Part shown: one piece after another, positions 42,864 through 52,159 of the stretch
How the letters are laid out: every line of letters starts with the position of its first letter
Numbering within the stretch: position 1 is the stretch's first letter
Assembly: GCA_034769895.1 (NCBI GenBank)
Contig: CM068373.1
Coordinates: 26,572,120-26,636,119 of the forward strand
Direction of reading: 5' to 3'
Source of the DNA: Magicicada septendecula
Taxonomy: Eukaryota; Arthropoda; Insecta; Hemiptera; Cicadidae
Length of the DNA stretch: 64,000 nucleotides
Position numbers and translations under genes: made by a program
Notes under the pieces: generated by a model
Told to the model about the DNA's origin: nothing
Seen by the model: only the letters and a program-made list of their open reading frames with translations
Database searches by the model: none

Positions 42864-42881
42864 TGGCGCCCAACGTGGGGC
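42864..42881 (+). promoter_or_regulatory. Primer-binding site for tRNA-Lys(CUU), internal domain 4
   Basis: Identical 18-nt site. The 168-bp domain runs 42862-43029. Confidence 0.85.
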
Positions 42882-43133
42882 AGCGATCATCTTGCGGATG
42901 CAAGATCCAGCCACGCCAGCGAGCTACCAGCTGGCACACCAATCAACATGGCGCCCAACAGATACCTCCACAACATCTAGAGAAGAGCAGTAGGCTGGCT
43001 ACCGGAAAGCATTCAAGACCCGGTGGAGTTGTGACGGAAGCGGTATGCGAACATCTGCTCTCCGGTACCAGCGGTGGACACAGCGAGCCAATCCGGCATC
43101 AGCAGCCGCCGAGACGTGACCAACTACGTGTTC

Positions 43134-43996
43134 TCCGATGTTCTCTGGGACATTCAACACAGGCCTGCACTGTGGCAGACAAAACCAAATTTCGCTGCAT
43201 AAATTGTGGTCAAGGCCACGCAGCGTCTAACGTAAACTGCCCGGTCTATAAGGCGGAGCTCCTGCGGAAGCAAAAGCCGCAGGGGCCCCTCCCGAAGCCA
43301 CGGCAGCCAGTTATGCAGCCCCAACCTAGACAGCCTAAAATGCAGGCTAGGCCTAAACCTCAGGCACAACCGGCACGGCGCGCGCCCTCTCCGGCTCCAC
43401 CTCCAGCCCCTACAAAGGCAACTAAACGTACCGCGTCTCCTTCCACAGCAGAGACACGCCCAGTAGCTGTTATCTCGGTTTTGGAGCCGGAGAATGAACC
43501 CTCCACCTCCGCGGAACCTCCTACTCCCGCCTCTGAACCAGAGGTAGCCTCGCCGCCCCTGCCACCTCCGCGATTTCCGCGAGCAGGCATCAAACCCAGG
43601 AACAAAGGGATACCCACACCGGATGCTCGGCCCCGAGCTCCTGCCTGCCCACAGCCCAAGAAAAGTCCTGCTTCCCGGTACAACAAGTCCGACGAAGCGC
43701 AACAGCGTACTTTTCCTGCCGCTGATCCAAAACCGTCTGGCCCTGGTCCTATGGCTTCCACCATGACCCGATCTGCCGTAACACCTGGTCGCTCTTATGC
43801 GGCCTCAGTTTCCAGGCAAACCACCCAGTCCGTCAGTTCCAATGACGCACAGTTCGTCCGCGGCTTTCTGTCTAGCTACGACCTCCCGAAAGTCGCATCT
43901 CTCTTCAGGTCCATCCGAGCCCGCCTGGAAACTGCTGACCCAACTGAGAGATTCATGCTCTTGGTGGAAGCCTGCGAAGTCATAGGTCTTCTATGA
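43134..43996 (+). pseudogene. Jockey-3 ORF1, 5'-truncated
   Basis: Only the C-terminal part of the gag-like protein remains. It has the end of one knuckle (RCSLGHSTQAC), a complete knuckle of the C-x2-C-x3-H-x6-C type (CINCGQGHAASNVNC), a long Pro/Ala/Lys-rich region and a helical C-terminus ending MLLVEACEVIGLL. The open frame continues upstream into LTR 5 and internal domain 4, but that part is chance fusion and has no proper start codon. The stop overlaps the ORF2 start in ATGA. Confidence 0.85.
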
Positions 43997-46680
43997 ACCG
44001 AGCCCTTAGACGAGATCTCTCGCTCGTAGCCTGGAATGCTAATAACATCGGTACCAAGCATTCCGACCTTCTTGAATTCCTGGCTCGGTTCAAACCCGAC
44101 GTACTTCTCCTCGGGGAAACCCACCTGACCCCGGCGAACCGGTTTCGATTACCAAATTACGTGGTTTATCGGGATGACCGAGTTGGCCGACGAGGAGGCG
44201 GCACGGCGATCGCGGTGAGGACCTCCATAGGTCATCATCGTGTCGCTTTGCCGCAGCTTACCAACCTAGAGGCCACCGCCATTGAGGTCCACGGAGCTCT
44301 TGGCGGCGTCCTCGTGGTCTCAGCTTACAAGCCCCCACAAGCTGAACTCCTTGTCAGCGACCTGGACGTCATCTTCGATTCCCATCGAAGGGTAATTTTG
44401 GCCGGCGATCTGAATTGCAAGCATCGCGTTTGGAATAGTCGCCTGACTACTCCGAACGGGAGGCGCTTGCTCAGTTTTGTTGAATCGCGCCGGGCGATGG
44501 TGTTTGGTCCAGCGCAACCCACGTTCTTTCCGTCACTGCCTAACGCGGCTCCCGATGTTCTGGACATCGCGGTGACCCAAGGAATTGTCTGTCCGGTCGA
44601 GGTATTCTCACTTACGGAGCTGACATCCGACCACAACCCTATCTTGGTCCACGTCGCTACCCAGCACGCCTATGCACGTTCTGACAAGCAGAAGGTCATC
44701 GATTGGGATCGCTACGGCCCGGCCTTGTGCCGTAGATTGCCGCCAGCGGCCCCACTCGATTCCGTTCGCCTCCTAGACGAAGCAGTTGCGGGAATCGAAG
44801 AGGCAATCATCTCGGCTATAGGCGTGTCTTCACGTACGCGAGCTGGCTTCACGCCTGACTACCAACGCATCCCTGAGGAAGTCTCTCTTCTCGCTCGCGA
44901 GAGGAATTACTTCCGGAAACGTTGGCAGAGGACCCGTGATCCGGCCGATAAGGCAGCATACAATCGGCTCACCGGACGACTGCGTGGCAGTCTGAAGGCG
45001 TTCCGACGTAGCTGTTGGGAACTCGACGTGGCCCGAACGGGGGATGCGGACCCGCAATCTCACCCGTACAGAATACCTACCGCATTGACGGGACGGAGGC
45101 GCCGACCTCCACTTCCCGCCATTGTTGGACCGTTCGGTCGACTCCTGGGTCGCCCGGAGGAGAAGGCCGAGTACTTGGGCTTGTGTTTCGAGCGTCAGTT
45201 CGCTCCCAACCCGCCCATGGACTGGGACTTCGACGAACAAGTCGAGATGGCTGTGGAAGACTTTCTGTCTCTTCCGATCACGGCGGAGCCCGAACCCATC
45301 TCTTTGGAAGAGGTCTCAGATCGGCTCGCTGAACTTCAGCCAAGAAAGGCTCCAGGCCCGGACGGTGTTACTAACACCGCTCTACGACTTCTTCCCGAGC
45401 CTGGAGTTCAATTCTTGACTGATTTGTTCAACGCGTGTCTTAGACTGGCCTACTTTCCCAAGAAATGGAGAAAGGCGACGGTTATCGTGATCCCGAAGCA
45501 GGGAAAGGATACCACCCGCTCGGAAAACCTCCGGCCTATCAGCCTACTTTCCGCTACGTCCAAGGTTTTTGAGCGCCTCGTGCAGCGTCGTGTACGAGAG
45601 CATCTAACCAACTTTGACGTGCTGGTCCCCGAACAGTTCGGCTTTCGTGTGGGGCATTCGACCACTCATCAACTGATGAGACTGGTGGAAAGCATCACGG
45701 AAGCCGGGTGTCGGAGAGAACGGACCGTTGGCTGTTTCTTAGATGTTGAGAAAGCCTTCGACAGCGTATGGCATGATGGCCTTTTATTCAAACTTAGGGA
45801 AGTCCAGCTCCCGGACTGCTACCTCCATCTGGTTGCTAGCTTTCTGACGGAGAGGACCTTCTGCGTGAGAGTTGGCGATTCTGTCTCTTCCGAGAGACGA
45901 ATCACAGCCGGCGTCCCTCAAGGTAGTGTTCTAGGCCCCCTTCTGTTCTCGATCTACGTCAACGACGTGCCGAGACAGCCTGGAGTCCAGATGGCCCTCT
46001 TCGCTGACGACACGGCCGTATTTACGGCCGATCGTCATGAGGAAAGGGCCGTCCTACGACTGCAGCGCCAGCTCGACACGCTCGTGGACTGGACTGAGAA
46101 TTGGAGAGTGCAACTCAACGCCACCAAGAGCGTAGCCGTCGAATTCTCCAAGCGACGGAAGAACCCCGTTAGGCAACTACGTATCGGCAGAACGTACTTG
46201 CGCTGGTCCAACGAGGTCAAGTACCTCGGCTTACACCTCGACCGTCGGCTCACCTGGCGTACCCACGCACAGGCAGTTCTAAAGCGAGCATCCACTCGCC
46301 TGTGCGCACTGTTTCCACTCCTGATCAGCTCAGCCATGACCAGGAAATTGGGTAGGATGATCGTCGGCGCGTATCTGCTGCCGGTCATTACCTACGCCTG
46401 CCCGGTCTGGGGTTACCTCGCCGCAATGCATAAAAAGAAGTTGCAGAGCGTCCTCGACAGGGGGCTTCGGCTAGCGGCCAAAGTCCCCCGTCGCTTCTCA
46501 TCTCGCCTTCTAAGGAGAGGACTTGGCGTCCGCTCCTTAGACGACACTTTCAGGCGGCTTGCACGCAAATTTTATGCACGTGCGGCGAGGTTCCCAGGCA
46601 ATCCTCTAGTGACTGGGCTGGGAAGGTACCGTATACGCCCAGGTGATTCGTGGAAACGCCCTCGGTGCATACTGCGCTAG
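43993..46680 (+). CDS. Jockey-3 ORF2: apurinic-type endonuclease and reverse transcriptase
   Basis: 895 residues from ATG at 43993, overlapping ORF1 by 4 nt (ATGA). The endonuclease keeps WNANN (Asn 15), GETHL (Glu 42), AGDLNCKH (Asp 139, Asn 141), PDVLDI (Asp 188) and TSDHNP (Asp 213, His 214). The RT keeps APGPDGVTN, LRPISLL, FLDVEKAFDSVWH (Asp 584), AGVPQGSVLGP and ALFADDTAVF (FADD 670-673). The C-terminus ends SWKRPRCILR, and no RNase H is seen. The frame is intact with all catalytic residues present, but ORF1 and the 5' promoter are missing, so the copy cannot transpose by its own products alone. Confidence 0.93.
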   Translation: MNRALRRDLSLVAWNANNIGTKHSDLLEFLARFKPDVLLLGETHLTPANRFRLPNYVVYRDDRVGRRGGGTAIAVRTSIGHHRVALPQLTNLEATAIEVHGALGGVLVVSAYKPPQAELLVSDLDVIFDSHRRVILAGDLNCKHRVWNSRLTTPNGRRLLSFVESRRAMVFGPAQPTFFPSLPNAAPDVLDIAVTQGIVCPVEVFSLTELTSDHNPILVHVATQHAYARSDKQKVIDWDRYGPALCRRLPPAAPLDSVRLLDEAVAGIEEAIISAIGVSSRTRAGFTPDYQRIPEEVSLLARERNYFRKRWQRTRDPADKAAYNRLTGRLRGSLKAFRRSCWELDVARTGDADPQSHPYRIPTALTGRRRRPPLPAIVGPFGRLLGRPEEKAEYLGLCFERQFAPNPPMDWDFDEQVEMAVEDFLSLPITAEPEPISLEEVSDRLAELQPRKAPGPDGVTNTALRLLPEPGVQFLTDLFNACLRLAYFPKKWRKATVIVIPKQGKDTTRSENLRPISLLSATSKVFERLVQRRVREHLTNFDVLVPEQFGFRVGHSTTHQLMRLVESITEAGCRRERTVGCFLDVEKAFDSVWHDGLLFKLREVQLPDCYLHLVASFLTERTFCVRVGDSVSSERRITAGVPQGSVLGPLLFSIYVNDVPRQPGVQMALFADDTAVFTADRHEERAVLRLQRQLDTLVDWTENWRVQLNATKSVAVEFSKRRKNPVRQLRIGRTYLRWSNEVKYLGLHLDRRLTWRTHAQAVLKRASTRLCALFPLLISSAMTRKLGRMIVGAYLLPVITYACPVWGYLAAMHKKKLQSVLDRGLRLAAKVPRRFSSRLLRRGLGVRSLDDTFRRLARKFYARAARFPGNPLVTGLGRYRIRPGDSWKRPRCILR

Positions 46681-46831
46681 CGTAGGCTAGCACAACAGCC
46701 GAGAATCGGCCTGCTATAGAGCACGCGCCCTACTTGGGCAGGGCCACGAGGCAGGAGCTCCAGAAGGTAGCTCGGAACTCAGTTTCCCGTGCGGTTCGTC
46801 TCTGCGACGCACAACCGCAAAGCCCAGAGCG

Positions 46832-46884
<53 letters not shown>
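46832..46884 (+). repeat. Poly(A) tail of Jockey-3
   Basis: 53 consecutive A residues, merging with the AAAATTTT of the target LTR. Confidence 0.95.
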
Positions 46885-46888
<4 letters not shown>

Positions 46889-47253
46889 GACGCACTCTCC
46901 ATCGCCACGCCATCGGACCACTTCATCTCTCCTCTCTCGGACGACATCGAGGCGGGGTCAGCCGGAAGGAACAGCCGAAGAATAGAACCGCCGCCGTTCT
47001 TGCGTCTTCGCATTCCCGTTCCGTGCCAGCGATGGATTTCGCTGGGCCGGCAGCCGACTATACAACCGGTGCCGGAAGAAGAGGAGGACTGCAGTACGCC
47101 ACGAACAGCGGGCGCAGCCGCCGAACATTTCAGCGCGGCACTACCAACATCACCGTTCTCACCACTCGGTCCTTTTTAGGGCCACCAATATAACTAGAGT
47201 GTACGATTGGCGCCATTTGTCATGCGGCAAGCCTTTTTGTCCGGTGACAGTGG

Positions 47254-47585
47254 ATTCCTTCGCAAGGCATCCATGAAAACAATAAATAAAATTGGTCCGT
47301 TACACCTTCTTGTAACACTTCTCCCATACTCTCAAATGTTGTCGATTCCATAACATTATATATCACACAATCCATGTTAGCTCCCTGGGGCTTTGTATAA
47401 ATAATATTGTGGATTTCACTTGTTCCAAGTAGTAAATGCTATACAATACGAGTGTGAAGTGCGTGCTTCTGAATCAGAGAATGAAACATAAATACTATTC
47501 CGTACTTACTTATTCCCTCTTCTAAATTATCTTTGTAAAATAAACTCCAAGACTTGCTGTTGTGATGCTACACAGCACAGAGAGG

Positions 47586-47657
<72 letters not shown>

Positions 47658-48533
47658 CATTTCCATCAGCAAACTGTTGTTATTTCATCTCGGGCTTATA
47701 AATAAACACAATTCAAAAGACGAAGGGGCCGAACAAATGAAGTCTCACACCACTCCGCTGATATCTATCGTTTCCAGAAGCGTTGTCGAAACTTATTCAC
47801 TAACTCTGATATCAAAGCTAACAATTACGTGAGTAGGGCTTATACTGATTTCAACAAAATTAGAATTTCAAAAATGTTATACGATCTGTATAAATTTTCG
47901 TAGTAAAGTTCGTATTACTCATGAATCTTATATAATGTAACATTACAAGAGGCCTATTTTATTACGGCATATTCGTAAGTTTGGAACAATTACGTACTTG
48001 TAAGTTTTTGTTCGTAAGTAACGATTCTTCTAGCATAAGGATGTGGTAAGAAGACAATGTTTGAGGTATTAGGAGAATGATTTAATCTAAATTTCTTAAA
48101 ATGACAATTTTATATTAAAAAAAAACAAATGGAACGGATCAGTGGGAAAAGATTAACGTTCATTTTATATTGAAAGATGAATGGTTGTACCAATTTTTTA
48201 GCAATTTCTCTCAACATTCTGTTGTTGAGCAAAACAAGGAAAATATGCAGTTTTCATTGACGAAATTAGCACTAAATGTATTTTATAAGTGTCATAAGAG
48301 TACTGTGCCTTTTCGTCTCTAGGCAGCGCGGCAGACAAGTGGAAAACAGGTGAAAAGAAGAAGGAGGAGCAGAACGGGGAGGAAAAAGAAAGGAAAGAAA
48401 CTTGAATTCGTGTTACTGTCTAAAATTCCATTTTACTTTGGTCTTTCTTCGTACACGACATTCGTAGTTAACATGTGAGTAAAAATGGTCTCCCATGTGG
48501 TAACTGCATCGGCGAAACAACAATTTGCATTCA
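47254..48533. other. No supported gene; (AG)n microsatellite inside
   Basis: An (AG)n tract with minor interruptions occupies 47581-47655. On the minus strand about 60 codons are open at 47255-47430 and end exactly at the LTR array, but no family is recognised. The rest is AT-rich. Confidence 0.4.
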
Positions 48534-48627
48534 CAGAATTATCACTGTTGCACACCACTATAGAAAAATTATACCTATTAGCGCTTTCAAACCACCAGTA
48601 TAGTGGTGTGCAACAGTGATTATTCTG
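48534..48627. repeat. Short foldback (MITE-like) copy
   Basis: Inverted 29-bp ends: CAGAATTATCACTGTTGCAC onward at 48534-48562, and the complement ending CAGTGATTATTCTG at 48599-48627. They flank a 36-bp loop that lacks the palindromic centre of the other two copies. The right flank TTTATAACCACTAACACAA matches the outer left flank of the copy at 5857. Confidence 0.7.
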
Positions 48628-48879
48628 TTTGTGTTTATAACCACTAACACAATTTTATTAATTAAATTTGCATTAAAACACGCACACTCGTATCGAGTTA
48701 AAAACGCTTCACAAAAGTAAGTAATGCTTACAAATTTGCAAATGTCCATCGAGAACAACATTGTTTGTCTAGTAGAGAATTATCAAATCACTTATTCACG
48801 AACTGAGGACAGCAAACAATTCGAACACCGTGTTATAATCTCCCAGAGTTAACGGAGTTGATATAGACGAATGGCTGTT

Positions 48880-49440
48880 TTGTGGGCTACTTGTTCAAAA
48901 TACGTCAGCCAGGTGAGACATCTGTCAAAGCTAAACCCTATACACTTCACACCAGGAGATCATGGAAGTTGAGTATCGCCTATGACAAGTGTGGGAGGGA
49001 GCTCTCTGCATCTGCAGAAAACTACAGCTGTGCTCTTGTCCGCGTTAATGGAGAGTCTCTATTTGTCTTCCTGGAGTCAGATAACGTTCATTTAAACACT
49101 ACGATCGACAGCATACACTGCCATGTCATCAACGAACATGGCGAGCTCTCGCAACTTGTGCACGTTGTTACAGGGGAAATCACGGGTACTCCTGAGGTAC
49201 TCCGGCAGTACTTGCTCTTTCCGAAGAATGAACGCTCTTCACTCTCACGAGGAAAGTCGTAATCCAAACGAAGGTAGTTATCAAATAAACGTAGTAGTCC
49301 GGATATGGAATTTATCTTAGTTTGTTTGAAGTGCAGTAATGCCGGACACGATCGAAACCTTTCTCGACGCCAAGAAAGACTTGAGCCCGGCTTCGGCAAC
49401 TGTCTCCACACCTGATGCGCCTAGGAGTGTCCCCCACTGA
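48880..49440 (-). pseudogene. LINE reverse transcriptase palm fragment
   Basis: In minus-strand order: LGVEKGFDRVRHY (motif A), then FLVRVKSVHSSERASTAGVP followed by QEYP (the AGVPQG motif with Gly changed), and after a frame change VHKLRELAMFVDDMAVYAVD (catalytic FVDD). This is a non-LTR RT related to the Jockey/I group. Stops and frame changes make it a relic. Confidence 0.65.
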
Positions 49441-50469
49441 TTACTAGTTACACCAGGACCGGAATGTCGAACCTTTTTTTAATAACCCAGTATTCGCCGC
49501 TGTACCAAGCCTTCGAAAATGTTTGACGTGTGTGATTTCGTCACACATATAGCAGGCTAATAGGCCGAAAGCTGTCGGCGAACTTTGGCAAACTTCGGTA
49601 TCGTCGCCTGTTGCCAATACAAATAAGAACAGGCTAACCAAAAGCAGGCATTGAACATGTCTACGAAGAAGAGTTTCTAAAGGAGTCTGATACAGTACTC
49701 TTCCGGGGTCGAAGTACTAAAAGCCGTTCTGAAACCTCTTCCTCTGAAATGAACTCGCGTTCGGTGGTAATCCTCAGTCCCGTCGTCTAGTTCCTCCTTC
49801 TTCTCCTCTGAGAGGTTTAGCGGTTTTGGATCAAGATTAACTTGAAATGTTACAAACTCGTTTAGTATAAATTAAAGGCATACTTGAAATAAAAGTCTCT
49901 ATCATTTACCACGAAATAAATTCAAGTCATTCTTTAGACAACGGGATTGATTATCTAAATGATAGCACAAGTAACGATTAAGAAATATGAGTGAAGTTTA
50001 TCAGTAAAATATAAGTAACACGCAAAGCATGTAATGTTAAACATATTGGTCTCAGTCATATATTTATACGTAAGAAAGTCTATAAATTTGATAAGCGATA
50101 CTGAGGTTAATAAATATGTTTCCTACTAACCTATGTCCCTGTCAATTGTGTAGACAAATACTCTGAGTATTACTTTACTCAATAGCACATTACTGAGCAA
50201 AAGCCAATACATCTGTGTTCTTTGCCGTGGTTTGCTCAATAAGAATATATTGAATTAAATGTGGGAGCAGATACTTCTAATGTATTCAAAATTGCCATGT
50301 CAAAGAAAATCGAATTTTATTCGAGTTTGCTTTATCAAGATAAACGTCAATATTGAAACCGTGAATTTACAAGAGTAAGTAATATCTATAGAGTACTCGG
50401 AGTGTTTGTTCACGTCGCGACACACGCCTAATTGTACGTAAAAATGTAATAATTTAAATTTTTACTTAG
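49441..50469. other. No recognisable gene
   Basis: AT-rich DNA, perhaps including worn LINE sequence at its left end. Confidence 0.4.
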
Positions 50470-50700
50470 TTGACATTGTCATCATCATCATCATCATCAT
50501 TTCATGGATAGGATTTCTCTTGCTCCGGCTTCATAACTGCCGCCACCTTGTGACTGATTTGCCTACAGATTTTCCAACCGGCTCATACTCACAAGCCAGC
50601 TTTGAAAAGCGGGTATTGTCCATTCTTTCTAGATGCTGTTTCCACCACTTTCTACAATTCTGAATGAGTTTACTTAGGAAAACTTCTCGTCTAATATACT
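50470..50700 (-). pseudogene. LINE C-terminal fragment with ATG-repeat tail
   Basis: The minus strand reads NCRKWWKQHLERMDNTRFSK, CEYEPVGKSVGKSVTRWRQL, and then a (ATG)n tail at about 50479-50502. This is the extreme C-terminus and tail of a LINE similar to family L. Confidence 0.55.
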
Positions 50701-51229
50701 CGTCTTTTATATGTTCGAGTCGCGTATATCCCTTTACCGATCTCTAATAGCTTTTTCTGCAGCTGTATTTGACACCAGACTTTTTCCGTATAGTCCAGGT
50801 CCCGTATCTATACAACACTGCTGTTTCTACCATCTCTCAGTTGTAAAAACCTATTTTAATGGCATTTCATTATGTCTTAACCTAAGATTAAATATGATTT
50901 ATTACAAAATATAAATTTCCTATCATAGGATGTTTCCGCTGAAACACGTTTGTTAAGTTATATGACCGAGTTATAGACAGTCATAGAGCGAACATATTGA
51001 ACAAAGAAAACATGAATAAATTAGAAAGAACAGAGGATTACGGAATCGCCCAGCGTGTGGTTTACAACGGTCTGTTACGGCCACCCCTTGCCTAATACTA
51101 TACACGTTTCATTTTTTAGTGGCAGAACTCGGTTCTCAGTAGAACTCGTTTTCCCAGTAGTACTCGTCTTCTCATTAATACTCGTTCTGTGAAGAGATCA
51201 CTGAAAACCACCGAACTCGAATTTAAGGC
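50701..51229. other. No recognisable gene
   Basis: No supported feature. Confidence 0.35.
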
Positions 51230-51389
51230 GGGGTGGCCTAACGCCGTTTGCACACACACCGGTTTTGGACGGCCGGTAAAAAGTCGGCCGATATTTTACC
51301 GGAGCATCGAGACTTTCACACAGACCGATTTTTTCCGGTGGTGCTCATCAGTTCTCTTGTCGACACCTGGGGGTAAACACTGGGTTGTA

Positions 51390-51679
51390 ATGGATCGCGC
51401 AAAAATTGCCGCAGTGTGGTTGTACTATCGCCGTAAAAAAAGAAGACGTGATCGCCTTCATTGGGTTCATCCTATCAACGAAAGAAAAGAGCAAGTTGGA
51501 TTATTCTACACGTTGTTTGAAGATCTGAGAAATTATGAAAATAAATTCTTCAACTATTTTCGCATGTCCATTGCTTCATTTGATGAGCTACACAAAAGAC
51601 TCAAGGATGTTCTTCAACGTCAAACTACGAAGATGAGAAACTGCATCCAGCCTGTTGAAATGTTAACTGTGACATTAAG
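51390..51679 (+). pseudogene. HARBI1/PIF-Harbinger-like transposase, first exon only
   Basis: From ATG at 51390: MDRAKIAAVWLYYRRKKRRR, a basic N-terminus, then HWVHPINERKE, LFYTLFEDLRNYENKFFNYF, RMSIASFDELHKRL, and QPVEMLTVTLR at the end. The HP-N, YFRMS-SFDEL and P-E-L-VTLR pattern is the N-terminal region of HARBI1-like nucleases. The frame ends at a donor-like AAG followed by GTCAGT (exon end 51679). No exon with the DDE catalytic domain is found before the minisatellite, so the gene is partial. Upstream GCCGTTTGCACACACACCGG could belong to a Harbinger terminal region. Confidence 0.7.
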
Positions 51680-52159
51680 GTCAGTAACAAAAAAATTCAT
51701 TTTTCAAAGTTTAATAAATGTTTCAGTCACAACGTGAATTTATGAATTAAGGTCTAAAACAGAAAATCTTAATAACCTTTTATCATTATCCACACCTAAT
51801 GGAATAACAGCTATATAGGTTATAAACACTTTACTACTACTTTACTACTGCCAATGAAATGACAACAATTAGAGGAAAAATGAACTAAATAGGATTTAAA
51901 TTCTTTACTTGTGACACAGTAATTATCCTTCACATAAACACTGAGCAGTAATTACTGCCCGTTATTATAAATTATAAATTAACAAAGTCCATGTCGTCAT
52001 AAGTGGACGATTGTGGAGATTCTAAATAAGTTGAGTTTGAATAACTATCACTTGCTGGAGAATGGTGTAAATCTTGGGGGATGCTGATGAAAGGGGCCGT
52101 TTTCTGTCAACTTCCCCAAGGGGAGTAAAAAATTAAGTTTAAAATTTTGAAGTGATAGA

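Larger units (their letters stand above)
43134..46884 (+). mobile_element. Jockey-3: 5'-truncated Jockey-type retrotransposon
   Basis: 3,751 bp on the plus strand. It starts inside the ORF1 zinc-knuckle region, contains a complete ORF2, a 3' UTR and a 53-A tail, and belongs to a different subfamily from Jockey-1 and Jockey-2. There is no target duplication. Instead 51-55 bp of LTR 5 are lost, and the A tail runs into the LTR sequence AAAATTTTGACGC. 5' truncation with target deletion is a known outcome of target-primed reverse transcription when second-strand attachment goes wrong. The long pure A tail argues for a recent event. Confidence 0.9.
35196..47249 (+). mobile_element. TRIM-like array: five LTRs, four 168-bp internal domains, two nested LINEs
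   Basis: Removing the two nested retrotransposons leaves LTR-int-LTR-int-LTR-int-LTR-int-LTR with a strict period of 692 bp (524 plus 168). LTRs begin TGTGACGG and end CCGGTGACA. Each internal domain starts AG and then an 18-nt primer-binding site. No gag or pol is present. GTGG stands at both outer edges (35192-35195 and 47250-47253) and may be a 4-bp target duplication, which would make the array a single insertion that grew by unequal LTR recombination. The copies differ by only a few bases, so the growth was recent or the units are homogenised. Confidence 0.9.
43030..47249 (+). repeat. LTR 5, split by Jockey-3
   Basis: The first 104 bp lie at 43030-43133 and the last 365 bp at 46885-47249. 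The 55 bp (or 51, depending on how As are assigned) that should lie between, including the CCAAT and TTAATAAAA promoter boxes, are missing. The right part ends CCGGTGACA and is followed by GTGG. Confidence 0.88.

Noticed and set aside
41646..43029. A plain satellite DNA interpretation of the 692-bp period
   Set aside because: The unit has TG...CA LTR ends, a tRNA-Lys primer site right after the LTR and promoter boxes, which a satellite would not be expected to have.
42863..43996. 377-codon open frame joining TRIM sequence to LINE ORF1
   Set aside because: It begins at GTG in the primer-binding site and only arises because a truncated ORF1 landed in frame with the LTR sequence. It is not a gene.
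47250..47253. GTGG as certain target duplication of the TRIM array
   Set aside because: GTGG also occurs in the internal domain just after the LTR (CAAGTGGCG), so the right edge could instead be a break in that sequence. Kept only as a possibility.
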